Assembly: GCA_023420935.1 (NCBI GenBank)
Contig: JAEZUR010000035.1
Coordinates: forward strand, 1-43,677
Direction of reading: 5' to 3'
From: Bacillota bacterium
Lineage (GTDB): Bacteria; Bacillota; Clostridia; Lachnospirales; Lachnospiraceae
Length of the DNA stretch: 43,677 nt
A program made the translations under genes and the position numbers. Numbering within the stretch: position 1 is the stretch's first letter; every line of letters starts with the position of its first letter. This document shows positions 34,411-42,911 of this stretch, piece by piece. Under the pieces are notes generated by a model that made no database searches, was not told the DNA's origin, and worked only from the letters and a program-made list of their open reading frames with translations.

Positions 34411-35259
34411 TCATAATTTTGAATATAATTTCTTATTAAAATATAAAGCAAAACCTCCAAGTACAACAAAGGATGCTGATTTTCCAATAAGTACTGGTAA
34501 TACCACCTCATATCCAGATAAGACTTGACATATTGTCTGTGGTATCATCATAATCCCTACTATAATACAGATTTTCAAAAGGATGGCAAATATCAATATT
34601 CCCAGCTTATCACCTTGTCTTAAAAGATATAAACATACGAGACATAATGGCCCGATAATTCCCATATCCAATACATAGGTCACTTCTGTAGTATATACTT
34701 CAATCAAGGAAAGTGGCGTTCCATTGACAACAGTAGGTATTATATCGGGCATCCAAGCAATAACAAGTGCAATACCTGCCATCAACAGGAATATTATATT
34801 ACCTTTTGTTAATTCGTAATTCAATTCATTAAAACGAATAGTTCGCAATATAGAAAACATTCCAAATAACGAACAGGCTAATAATGCTATATAGACTAAA
34901 TGCAGTCGATTGTATGTAACTCCGAATGATATACTTGCTGCATAATATAACGCAACAGCATATATAGATGTAAGTTTAACTCTTGAGATAATTGTGCTAT
35001 TCGTAATATAGTTTTTATACGTGTAGATAAATAGCGGAACCAAAACCAATAAAATACATATATCAGTACCAATCAAAATCGGCGCTTTAAAATAGGAGTC
35101 GTGCGCATAAATTCCATTACCAAAAATTTTAACCACTGTATCATATTGATTTGTTACATCGTATCCTTTCGAAAAATTCATAGATAACATTCCCATAATA
35201 GAAGTAACACACAAAAGTAAAATTGTAAGAATTGGTAATATACTAATTTTCTTTTTCAT
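34411..35259 (-). CDS. Integral membrane protein of unknown function
   Basis: The 282-residue protein has an N-terminal hydrophobic segment (about residues 5-25), a short extracellular stretch (NFSKGYDVTNQYDTVVKIFGNGIYAHDSYFKAP) and about seven more helices over residues 60-275. There is no obvious catalytic motif. AAGGAGG precedes the ATG. I do not recognise the family; it could be a permease, a sensor or an immunity protein. Confidence 0.7.
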   Translation of the reverse strand: MKKKISILPILTILLLCVTSIMGMLSMNFSKGYDVTNQYDTVVKIFGNGIYAHDSYFKAPILIGTDICILLVLVPLFIYTYKNYITNSTIISRVKLTSIYAVALYYAASISFGVTYNRLHLVYIALLACSLFGMFSILRTIRFNELNYELTKGNIIFLLMAGIALVIAWMPDIIPTVVNGTPLSLIEVYTTEVTYVLDMGIIGPLCLVCLYLLRQGDKLGILIFAILLKICIIVGIMMIPQTICQVLSGYEVVLPVLIGKSASFVVLGGFALYFNKKLYSKL

Positions 35260-35429
35260 TAAAACCTCCTTCTGTACTTTTAATAGCTCTATAGATATCT
35301 TATTAAAACTCTATCTATAACTCATCTAATTTGTCATACCTTCTCTAACTTAGTTAATTATATCATCTGATATCCTTAATAACAATATATTCCAATACAA
35401 GGTTGCTTTTATATCTTTTTAAATGAAAG

Positions 35430-35470
35430 TAAAATCGCCAGAAGTCATATAAAACATGAACCTTCTGACG
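35430..35470 (-). terminator. Terminator of the internalin-like LRR gene
   Basis: Read leftward, CGTCAGAAGGTTCAT (35470-35456) pairs with ATGACTTCTGGCG (35448-35436, small bulge) and is followed by TTTTAC. It begins 45 bases after the LRR stop. Confidence 0.75.
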
Positions 35471-35514
35471 AATTATGTTAACATTACATTCTAATAGATT
35501 TTTATTTCTATAAT

Positions 35515-36993
35515 TCATTCTAATTTTACATCTTGATGAACAAAATCAACTTCTTTTATCTCAGAGTCACTATAAAGAAAAGTAATTGTGTCCAATCCAT
35601 ATGGAGGGTTATGTGGTCCTACAAATGTTCGAATTATAACCGTCATTTTTAATCCTTCCTGAGTGGACTCAATATTTATAATACCATCATCCATATATTG
35701 TCTGAATTCTCCATAATAGTTTTTGACCGCTTCACTTATATATGGATATAGAATAGATAGTATAAACTTCTGATATTGTTGGTCATCATATACATATTTA
35801 GGTAATGGATTCTCTGAGAAATTTATATTCGTTAATGCTAATGTATCCAACATCCTTAATGGAGCAATATCGCTAATATGATTTTGAGATAAATCTACAT
35901 CCATTAAATTTCTCAACTTGCTTAAACTTTTAACATCACTAATCGCATTATTACTAGCATTTAACCTTATCAAATTATTTAATGAACATAAATCATCAAT
36001 ATTGTTTATCTGATTATTTGATAACACTAATGATTCTAAGCTTTTTAATGAACCGAGTCCATTTACATCTTGTAATTTATTATCAGTTAGATTTAACCGT
36101 TTTAAGTTCTGAAGTGATCTTAAATCACTCACACCAGATATTTTATTATTTGATAGATCGAGATATTTCAAGTTGCTTAATGAGCTTAAAGGACTGATAT
36201 CTGTGATTTCATTTCCGTATAAATCTAAATTATTTAACTTGGTAAGTTCATGCAATACCGTAATATCAGAAACATTATTTTCAACGATTTCTAATGCTGT
36301 TAGATTGGTTAGGTTCTTCAAAGAATCAATATGTTCAATTTGATTCATCCCTAAGGATAAACTTTCTAAGTTTATCAATTTACTTAGTGGATTAATGTCT
36401 TGAATATTATTAATATACAAAACTAAATCCTCTAGCCTTAACAAGAACCTTAACGGTCGTAAATCACTTACTTTATTATTATATAAGCTTAAAGATTTCA
36501 ATTGATCTATCCTACTAAGTACATCTATATTAGAAATCTTGTTGCTCTCTAAATTAAGCTCATTTAAGTTAACTAAGTTTTTTAGAGGGACAATATCTGA
36601 AATATTATTGTAACCCAAATGCAACGATTGAAGATTTTTTAAATTACTGATCGGACTAATCTCTTGAATGTCATTGAATCTCAGATTTAACTTTTTCAGA
36701 CCAGTTAAATACTGGATACCTTCCAAATTAGAGATATTTTTATGATTTATGATTAATTCCTCAATCCCGTTTACATCACTTTCATAAATATCACCTTTTG
36801 GTTTATTTATCGCCTCCCTAACGCTTTTCTCCAAATTTTTATCAGGGAACTGAACTTTTTTATCATCTCTAGCTATACCATTGGATGAGCTATACTTTAT
36901 AGTAGTATGGCCGTTCGCATATGCATTTAAAGAAATGGAAAATAAGATAATAATAATTAGACATGAAATTAAGGTTCTCAGATTTTTATTCAC
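35515..36993 (-). CDS. Internalin-like LRR secreted protein
   Basis: The 492-residue precursor has a signal peptide (about residues 5-26: LISCLIIIILFSISLNAYA) and about 15 leucine-rich repeats of 22 residues of the SDS22/internalin type (LKNLQSLHLGYNNISDIVPLKNL and similar), residues about 75-385. Residues about 400-490 form a non-LRR domain (YYGEFRQYMDDGIINIESTQEGLKMTVIIRTF), alpha/beta in look. No LPxTG anchor. The start is a GTG at 36993 with GGAGGG six bases upstream; the ATG at 37017 lies before that site. It is unlike the BspA-type protein at 21631. Confidence 0.88.
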   Translation of the reverse strand: MNKNLRTLISCLIIIILFSISLNAYANGHTTIKYSSSNGIARDDKKVQFPDKNLEKSVREAINKPKGDIYESDVNGIEELIINHKNISNLEGIQYLTGLKKLNLRFNDIQEISPISNLKNLQSLHLGYNNISDIVPLKNLVNLNELNLESNKISNIDVLSRIDQLKSLSLYNNKVSDLRPLRFLLRLEDLVLYINNIQDINPLSKLINLESLSLGMNQIEHIDSLKNLTNLTALEIVENNVSDITVLHELTKLNNLDLYGNEITDISPLSSLSNLKYLDLSNNKISGVSDLRSLQNLKRLNLTDNKLQDVNGLGSLKSLESLVLSNNQINNIDDLCSLNNLIRLNASNNAISDVKSLSKLRNLMDVDLSQNHISDIAPLRMLDTLALTNINFSENPLPKYVYDDQQYQKFILSILYPYISEAVKNYYGEFRQYMDDGIINIESTQEGLKMTVIIRTFVGPHNPPYGLDTITFLYSDSEIKEVDFVHQDVKLE

Positions 36994-37162
36994 TAATATC
37001 CCTCCAACATGTATCATATTTAATAAATAGTATCTGTATCAATTGATATATTGATACCATGTTTTAAAATGAGACAAATTTTCCGTATGAATATTAGTGA
37101 ATTTTGGAAGTGCAAAAAGAAAAACTTTCGATTAATTTAAAGAAATTTTACAGGTTCAATCG

Positions 37163-37702
37163 TTATTTAATATATTTATGAATGGTTTCATTACTCCAAA
37201 CATGGGCTTCAATATATCGTTCTGGACCAAATTTACCGTCATCATTCCAGACTTGTGGTAGGCCGTACTTTGCTATCATATCAATAATTTCATCATATAA
37301 ATAAATCTTCTTGCGATATTCCTTGTTATCATTTATACGAGGACTAAATGTAGGATGTGAATCTCCATATGTAAAAGACACTGTTGTTAGATCAAACTCC
37401 TCTAATGGAATTTTTATATATGCGCAATTTTCAAACCAAGTACTAAGCCAGGGACTATGTTCTACAACCATATAATGAGGCACTTGTCTTGTGATTATTC
37501 CACCCTTCTCTTTGAATTTTACTCGCAATATTTCTTCGTAATGTAAGCGGTCTTCCATATATGTTGCTTGTCTTTTAGCACATTGCACATCAGGTTTACT
37601 TATTTTTATTTCATCTAAAATTCTATTGGCTTCTTCAACAGAAGAGTCAGAAAGATTTCTAAATGGGCCTATTGTTTTATCATAATAATGATATAGATAC
37701 AT
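37163..37702 (-). CDS. Unknown cytoplasmic protein
   Basis: The 179-residue protein begins MYLYHYYDKTIGPFRNLSD, has a helical stretch EEANRILDEIKISKPDVQCAKRQATYMEDRLHYEEILR, and then alpha/beta sequence with many aromatic residues (YIEAHVWSNETI at the end). No membrane segment or signal peptide. I chose the ATG at 37702, which has AAGGAG nine bases upstream; the frame opens at 37738. I do not recognise the family, and it is alone between two genes in the same direction. Confidence 0.7.
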   Translation of the reverse strand: MYLYHYYDKTIGPFRNLSDSSVEEANRILDEIKISKPDVQCAKRQATYMEDRLHYEEILRVKFKEKGGIITRQVPHYMVVEHSPWLSTWFENCAYIKIPLEEFDLTTVSFTYGDSHPTFSPRINDNKEYRKKIYLYDEIIDMIAKYGLPQVWNDDGKFGPERYIEAHVWSNETIHKYIK

Positions 37703-37798
37703 CTTTATATGCTCCTTACGTGTAATAGATAAAATCATGAAATGATATATAATACACCTCCAATGATTCTAAAAAATCTCTAACCGAAAAGCTATCCA

Positions 37799-38443
37799 TT
37801 AGATTATCATAATAACTAATATACCACATATATTTGCTAATAAGTGTGAAATCCAGCATATGTAAATATTTTTAGTTTGATAAAATAGTATGCCATATAT
37901 AATACTATCAATAAAAATCCAAGTTATATCGTATATAACTACTATTGGCGAACCCATTGAAAAATGTCCTAAAGCAAAAATCAAGGATGTGATTATAATT
38001 GCAACTATGGTATTGATACATATTCCCAATTTCCTTTGAAAAAAACCTCGAAAACAAATTTCCTCCGCTAAAGCCAGTATAAAAAGCTGTGGGATAAGTA
38101 TAAATAAATTGTCGTACGCAAGCATTGGCTGAGTCCGATCAATCACATGAACAAAGTAATCAGGTACTATTAATTTTGATAAAAAAAGGGAAGCTAATCC
38201 AGTTCCAATAGGTAATAATATTAACCACCAGTACTTGATTAAATCTTTCTGCATCCCTTTAATTCTAAATCCTATTCCGGCTAAAGTTTGTTTTCTGACA
38301 ACCTTTTCTATAAAAATATACGGAATGATAAGGATATATAAACCTACTTGTATTGTGACTATCAATCCCCAAATAATTGCAGGTAATAATTCTTTTACTA
38401 CCATTTCTTTATTTCTGATTAGTGATTTCCTTTCAGTGTTCAT
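37799..38443 (-). CDS. CPBP-family intramembrane metalloprotease
   Basis: The 214-residue protein has six to seven helices and all CPBP motifs: LALAEEICFRGFFQRKLG (Glu127, Glu128, Arg132), FALGHFSMG near 159 and ISHLLANICG near 199. It is thus likely active. The ATG at 38443 has GAGGGA upstream; a TTG two codons earlier is the alternative. It is the third CPBP-like gene in 6 kb. Its substrate is unknown. Confidence 0.85.
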   Translation of the reverse strand: MNTERKSLIRNKEMVVKELLPAIIWGLIVTIQVGLYILIIPYIFIEKVVRKQTLAGIGFRIKGMQKDLIKYWWLILLPIGTGLASLFLSKLIVPDYFVHVIDRTQPMLAYDNLFILIPQLFILALAEEICFRGFFQRKLGICINTIVAIIITSLIFALGHFSMGSPIVVIYDITWIFIDSIIYGILFYQTKNIYICWISHLLANICGILVIMII

Positions 38444-38544
38444 AACCAATTCCCTCGCTTCATAATATATGTAAAGTCTAACTACCTAGCTCTAGACTGT
38501 CAACGAGCAGAAGGGTAAGTTACATTATGGCGTGGTAAGTTACA

Positions 38545-38973
38545 TTACTTACGGTTTTGTAACGCTCGTAATCCTTCATTTATTTCTCTGGTATCTTTTA
38601 TTTGAAGTAATTGTTCAATAAGATTGACGGCAAGGTACACAATAAGAATAATCCCAACGAAAAGTATAATTTGAAACAAACTAAAATTTTTTCCCATTAA
38701 AATTGAAAATCCTATGATGATTACTTCCAGAGCTAATAAATGTAGAACTTTACGGATAATAGTCTGATGCAAGTTTAGCTCCTTGCGTGAGTATAGTATA
38801 ATCGATGGCAGAATACCTAACGTCGCACCAATCAGCGGTGAATAGAACGCATCGAAACCGAAAGTAGCTTCTGGTTGAAGCATTGGTCCGAAAATCGCCG
38901 TTGCCACATTAAGACAAGCGGCTACTATAAAGAATCTTATTGCACAACTCCGTAAAAACGAACTAAACTTCAT
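38545..38973 (-). CDS. DUF3021 membrane protein
   Basis: The 142-residue protein has four hydrophobic helices (about residues 10-29, 44-62, 75-93 and 97-118) and a charged C-terminus (LQIKDTREINEGLRALQNRK). This is the DUF3021 architecture, nearly always encoded beside a small LytTR regulator, as here: it overlaps that gene by 11 bases. In known cases the membrane partner restrains the LytTR protein; that role is inferred from the family. Confidence 0.88.
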   Translation of the reverse strand: MKFSSFLRSCAIRFFIVAACLNVATAIFGPMLQPEATFGFDAFYSPLIGATLGILPSIILYSRKELNLHQTIIRKVLHLLALEVIIIGFSILMGKNFSLFQIILFVGIILIVYLAVNLIEQLLQIKDTREINEGLRALQNRK

Positions 38974-39415
38974 TATTCTCCCCTCCTAACACTTTTTTCA
39001 GCGCAGAAACATAACGGCGAGAAATAATAATTTCTTCTCCGTTAAAAAGCTTTGCTGAGAACCTTCCATTAAAAATTGGATATACGCTGTCAACTTTCAT
39101 CAAATTTACCACCATTGATTTTGAGCAACGAAAAAACCGCATGAATTTGTTAGCTTCCTCAAATTCATACAGCTTAACCCGTAATTGGTATGTTTTATTT
39201 TCGGTATAGGCGAATACTTTATTATCCACTGCTTCAACATAATAAATATCCGTTAAAAATAGTTCGACCATTCGTTCATCTTCATAGCCAAATAAAAAAG
39301 TGTCGGTTGATTTTATAAAATTGATAATATTATTGACCTTGTCTGTTATACTGTAACATTGTATAACTACCTGCTCAGACTGATTTTGTTCTATTTCTTG
39401 TACCGATATCTTCAT
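38963..39415 (-). CDS. LytTR-domain transcriptional regulator
   Basis: The 150-residue protein lacks a receiver domain. After about 45 residues comes a LytTR domain: LFLTDIYYVEAVDNKVFAYTENKTYQLRVKLYEFEE, FMRFFRCSKSMVVNLMKVDSVYPI, RFSAKLFNGEEIIISRRYVSALKKVLG. It forms a two-gene operon with the DUF3021 membrane protein and probably controls its own operon. GAGG precedes the ATG. Confidence 0.9.
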   Translation of the reverse strand: MKISVQEIEQNQSEQVVIQCYSITDKVNNIINFIKSTDTFLFGYEDERMVELFLTDIYYVEAVDNKVFAYTENKTYQLRVKLYEFEEANKFMRFFRCSKSMVVNLMKVDSVYPIFNGRFSAKLFNGEEIIISRRYVSALKKVLGGENNEV

Positions 39416-39769
39416 TTTTGCCTCTTATATGTAATTAATATAAAAACTAAGCGGTGTTTCTCTCAACCCTATTGATCCGAAAACGCCTCATAATCAGTTT
39501 AGCATATACAGATCTGAATTCCCATAATAATTTTCATAACCCTCGTAAAGAAAACTCGCGAGCTTCAATATCGTGTTGTGCCAAAATAGGATTAATCCTC
39601 TAAGGCACACACAAACACTGATAAATAGAAGGTTTGCGGCTTCTGTTGTTTATCTGCACACATACTTGAACACATGGGATGTGTGTTTTTAATTCCTTAA
39701 TTTAGCCATATTCTACTTTGATTTGAGAAAGTTCATGAAGTAAAATTTTTGTATGAGAATGTTCATTTT
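39416..39769. other. 354-bp gap with one copy of a 39-bp direct repeat
   Basis: No gene is visible. The stretch holds the promoter region of the LytTR gene, a short stem CACACAT (39657-39663) with ATGTGTG (39679-39685) followed by five T on the plus strand, and the first copy of the direct repeat described separately. Confidence 0.5.
39641..39679 (+). repeat. 39-bp imperfect direct repeat, copy 1
   Basis: It matches 42846-42884 at 33 of 39 positions in the same orientation. The best-kept part is CACACATACTTG followed by two changed bases and CACAT. The two copies lie 3.2 kb apart and enclose the AraC gene, the tRNA fragment and the Ig-like protein gene. Confidence 0.7.
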
Positions 39770-41128
39770 CTAGCCGATAAGTGAAATTACTTTTTCTTCT
39801 AAATCACAAATTCTTAATAGAGTATCACAATATGGTTTTAATTTGGTTTTATCACTAAATAAATTCCCTGCTGAAAAATCTTGCGGTATTAATTGAGATA
39901 ATTCATTACAAAGTTCAGATATTTTTTCATATTGTTTTGCTAAATCATCTCGCCCGTTATCATAGAAGAATTTAACTGCATATTGTCTATCTAAATATTG
40001 CTTATAATTACACATTACATTTAAATATGGTTCGAAATTATCGTCCCATTCATATGACTGCAAAGCTTTGGAAAAAGTTTTGTGAGCAGATAACCCATTA
40101 TTCTGACCAGGTGCAATATTTTCTTCTTGAATTAATCGTTTTATAAGTTTTGTGGTTTCGGTAAATATTTCGTTTTTTGATGGTTTTTCACACTTGCCTT
40201 CAATAATCAAAATACGCAGTTGACTTCCTCCTTCACAAAAGCCGTCATGCCAGTTTGATTTTCTAAAATAACCTGTATCATCCGGTTCTTCATTGTGGTC
40301 TTCATTAACATACATAAAAGGATTATATCCTAATAACACATTACCATCATTGTCATAACCCGATATTATGCAAGCATCTGAGCAGTTTATAACACCCTCC
40401 AGTGTTATTACAGGGATACCTTTATCTATACTATCCATAATTAGTTGTCTATCAAATTCATAATCGCTCCTTATATGATGGGAAACTTTATAACCAAGCA
40501 TTTTAAAGGTATGCTCGATAAGAATAGGTGTATGAATAACATGATTATTGCCGTGGTTCCACTTGCTAGCTGATAGCATTGAAAAAGAAGTGCGAAATGC
40601 GCTGCCAGAAATAGCACAAACGTAATCATAATCAAGCTTTTCACCTAGTGCATTAAGTGCTGAAACTACACTGTTTACAAACTCGTTTTGTCTTTGAGTA
40701 TCTGACCAATCTACCTTTAATAAGTTTGGTATATAATTTTTAACCATACAAAAGCCTCCCTTTAATTTGAAATCAATTTCTATCGGATTGAATTTTTTAG
40801 GGTTTAAATATACTTCTAAATACTTTGAAGGGGAACAATTGAATAATCGCTTAAATGCTTTAGAGAATGCCTCGACTGTATCATAGCCATATTTAAATGA
40901 AATTTCAGTTACAGAAAGTTTATCATCTGCGAGGTCATCAATCGCAGATGATAGACGTCGAAACCTTATATATTCTCCAATAGAATATCCTGTAATTGCA
41001 CTAAACAAATTTTGAAACGATGAAGGAGCATAATTAATTGCTTCGGCTATAGTATCAATTGTTAATTCTTCAAGTAGATTATCTTCTATATATCCTATTG
41101 CTTCTTGAATTTTGTCAATCCAGTTCAT
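39770..41128 (-). CDS. AraC-family regulator fused to a BtrH-like domain
   Basis: The 452-residue protein has an AraC/XylS DNA-binding domain at its N-terminus (residues about 3-105: IEDNLLEELTIDTIAEAINYAPSSFQNLFSAITGYSIGEYIRFRRL and the second helix-turn-helix AFKRLFNCSPSKY). Residues about 125-310 look like the BtrH N-terminal / C39-like cysteine fold: DYVCAISGSAFRTSF, GYKVSHHI, IDKGIPVITLEG, ACIISGYDNDGNVLLGYNP. The rest is helical. The domain order (DNA binding first) is unusual for AraC proteins. It could bind or process a peptide or acyl ligand; unproven. An inverted repeat (TTGTCA, 7 bases, TGACAA, 41179-41197) upstream may be its operator. Confidence 0.85.
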   Translation of the reverse strand: MNWIDKIQEAIGYIEDNLLEELTIDTIAEAINYAPSSFQNLFSAITGYSIGEYIRFRRLSSAIDDLADDKLSVTEISFKYGYDTVEAFSKAFKRLFNCSPSKYLEVYLNPKKFNPIEIDFKLKGGFCMVKNYIPNLLKVDWSDTQRQNEFVNSVVSALNALGEKLDYDYVCAISGSAFRTSFSMLSASKWNHGNNHVIHTPILIEHTFKMLGYKVSHHIRSDYEFDRQLIMDSIDKGIPVITLEGVINCSDACIISGYDNDGNVLLGYNPFMYVNEDHNEEPDDTGYFRKSNWHDGFCEGGSQLRILIIEGKCEKPSKNEIFTETTKLIKRLIQEENIAPGQNNGLSAHKTFSKALQSYEWDDNFEPYLNVMCNYKQYLDRQYAVKFFYDNGRDDLAKQYEKISELCNELSQLIPQDFSAGNLFSDKTKLKPYCDTLLRICDLEEKVISLIG

Positions 41129-41359
41129 CTTATCACCAATCCTTTATTTTTAATATATCAGATTTGATAGAAATTTACTTGTCAAATCTTATGACAAATT
41201 GTCCATTGCACATAAAGTTTACTATTGAACTATGACGAAATAAATAATCTGAATTAATATAATTTATCTAATTATATACTGTTAAAATTATGAAATCAAA
41301 TCAAATAGAATAAATGTGTGTTATTTACATAAAGGCATGAGCGTACACTTAGTTCTTAG

Positions 41360-41417
41360 GACATGATAACGGTTACTCGTAATGTCTTCGAGTAAACAGT
41401 TATCATGTCATTTTTTT
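41360..41417 (+). terminator. Orphan rho-independent terminator on the plus strand
   Basis: GACATGATAAC (41360-41370) pairs perfectly with GTTATCATGTC (41399-41409); an inner TTACTCG/CGAGTAA stem extends it, and a run of T follows (41411-41417). No rightward gene lies upstream, so it must end a small RNA, an antisense transcript or a lost gene. Confidence 0.75.
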
Positions 41418-41559
41418 CGATATCATTGAATGAATAATAGCATATTTTAACTACTGGTTGGAGAAGGATTGCACAGATGCCGGAATCACGTTCAAGAGCA
41501 GCCATTGAATCCATACGTAAAAGGATGTTGCACACATCCTTCACATATGATTTACAAGC

Positions 41560-41600
41560 AATAAAAAATCGCAAACCCTTAATTTGTAAGGATTTGCGAT
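41560..41600 (-). terminator. Terminator following the tRNA 3' fragment
   Basis: Read leftward, ATCGCAAATCCTTA (41600-41587) pairs with TAAGGGTTTGCGAT (41581-41568; one G-U pair), followed by TTTTTT. It starts 14 bases after the tRNA-like 3' end, the usual place of a tRNA terminator. Confidence 0.75.
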
Positions 41601-41613
41601 ACTTTTCAATTAA

Positions 41614-41633
41614 GCACGAGACGGGATTCGAAC
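41614..41633 (-). other. tRNA 3'-end fragment, likely attachment site
   Basis: Read leftward the 20 bases are GTTCGAATCCCGTCTCGTGC, which reads as tRNA T-loop, T-stem 3' strand and acceptor 3' strand. The bases before it (GCGGAAAT) do not complete the T-stem, and no D- or anticodon arm is present, so this is not a functional gene. Integrases of phages and conjugative elements often recombine within such 3' ends, leaving this scar at the far end of the insert. Confidence 0.7.
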
Positions 41634-41829
41634 ATTTCCGCTGTTCGCAAACCCTATTAAAACAAGGAGGAACGCACACTGTCTATCAAGTGTCTACAGC
41701 CTGTCTACAATGAGCCTAAAATTATTAAATTAAATATACAAAAATCCTATTTTTCATTCGAATATATAATTAACTAAAAAAATAATATTTGTAAATTTAT
41801 CAGTATAGTTTTACCTATATATTACATCA

Positions 41830-42657
41830 TTAATCCCAATGTTCTGTATAAAGATAAGTTCCATTATAATCATAAACCTTATGCGTCCTTGTGTCTGCAA
41901 AAAGAATCAACATTGTTTTACCATTATATTTTTTCATAGCGTAGCTATAATGATTAATTTTTAAATTCTTAGCAATTGCATTAGCCCTTTTTTTAGGATT
42001 ATAAATACTTGGTAATTTAGATGCCCAAGAAGGGCAATTAGATGTACATATCACCTTAATACTACTCTCATTTCCTGCAATATCTGTAACTTTAATTGTA
42101 TAATTACCTTTTTTCTTAAACCTATAGTATTTCGATACTTTTTTCCCATTTAAAGTAATAGTCTCAATACCTGAACCTTCGTCATATACATCTACTGTAC
42201 ATCCAGCAGTTATTTTCTCATTCTTTTTGAATCCAAAAACTGGTGCTGTACAATCGTAATAATACTTGAAATATTTTGTATTTCCACTTTCAAAATTTAC
42301 TGCGAAGAAATACTCAGAATTCTTTTTATCAATTTTATAACTACATGATGATAAAATACCATCATACAATATTTCTCTGTGAAATTCTGCAGATTCCATT
42401 GCATTTTCATATACTGAATAACTTATAATTTTTCCAGCAGATGTGAAATTAATGGTGTCCTTATTTGTATAAATTATTGGTGTATTTTTTATATCTATAA
42501 TTTCGTCTGTTACATAAGTAGAATCATCAATATCAATGTCATAATTTGTTTGCTCTACTATAGAATCATCTACATAACTAGACGCTTTTGCATAATCTGT
42601 TTCAGATAAAGATAAACTAATTAATAAAATTGAAGTTATTGTTATTAATTTTTTCAT
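41830..42657 (-). CDS. Secreted protein with a bacterial Ig-like domain
   Basis: The 275-residue precursor has a signal peptide (residues about 3-24: KLITITSILLISLSLSETDYAKA). Residues about 60-135 are beta-rich. Residues about 140-200 look like a bacterial Ig-like domain (APVFGFKKNEKITAGCTVDVYDEGSGIETITLNGKKVSKYYRFKKKGNYTIKVTDIAGNESSIKV). The C-terminal 60 residues (NHYSYAMKKYNGKTMLILFADTRTHKVYDYNGTYLYTEHWD) carry a repeat-like beta end. No sorting signal. GGTGGTGGGG lies before the ATG. It lies inside the putative mobile region, so it may be cargo. Confidence 0.8.
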   Translation of the reverse strand: MKKLITITSILLISLSLSETDYAKASSYVDDSIVEQTNYDIDIDDSTYVTDEIIDIKNTPIIYTNKDTINFTSAGKIISYSVYENAMESAEFHREILYDGILSSCSYKIDKKNSEYFFAVNFESGNTKYFKYYYDCTAPVFGFKKNEKITAGCTVDVYDEGSGIETITLNGKKVSKYYRFKKKGNYTIKVTDIAGNESSIKVICTSNCPSWASKLPSIYNPKKRANAIAKNLKINHYSYAMKKYNGKTMLILFADTRTHKVYDYNGTYLYTEHWD

Positions 42658-42845
42658 TACCCCACCACCTCTATAATATTTTAATTGCTCATACTAACTT
42701 GAAAATTTAATCTGTACTATTAAGTGTCTACAATCATCTTTTTTAATTCAAATGTGATTTATTCTTAAATATTTTTCTTACTTATATAAAAATCAGTCAA
42801 CGTTAAAATTAGGTTTTCATTCATTATTAATAAAAGTCAGACAAT

Positions 42846-42884
42846 TTCTGTTATTAATCTACACACATACTTGCCCACATAGGA
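42846..42884 (+). repeat. 39-bp imperfect direct repeat, copy 2
   Basis: It matches 39641-39679 at 33 of 39 positions, in the same orientation. It lies in the 254-bp gap between the Ig-like protein gene and the AAA-type ATPase gene; the rest of that gap shows no gene. Confidence 0.7.
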
Positions 42885-42911
42885 AACAGTGAGTTAACAA
42901 CTAAAACAATA

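Larger units (their letters stand above)
41129..41829. other. Gap of 701 bp with att-like site and two terminators
   Basis: No convincing gene. It holds the AraC promoter region, an orphan plus-strand terminator, the tRNA 3'-end fragment and its minus-strand terminator (each listed separately). Short frames at 41356-41679 (minus) and 41477-41713 (plus) cover these structures and are judged spurious. Confidence 0.6.

Noticed and set aside
41614..41633. A complete tRNA gene
   Set aside because: Only the T-loop to acceptor part is present; the T-stem 5' strand does not pair and other arms are missing.
41356..41713. Frames on both strands across the tRNA scar
   Set aside because: They cover two terminators and a tRNA fragment, which explain the sequence better than a protein.
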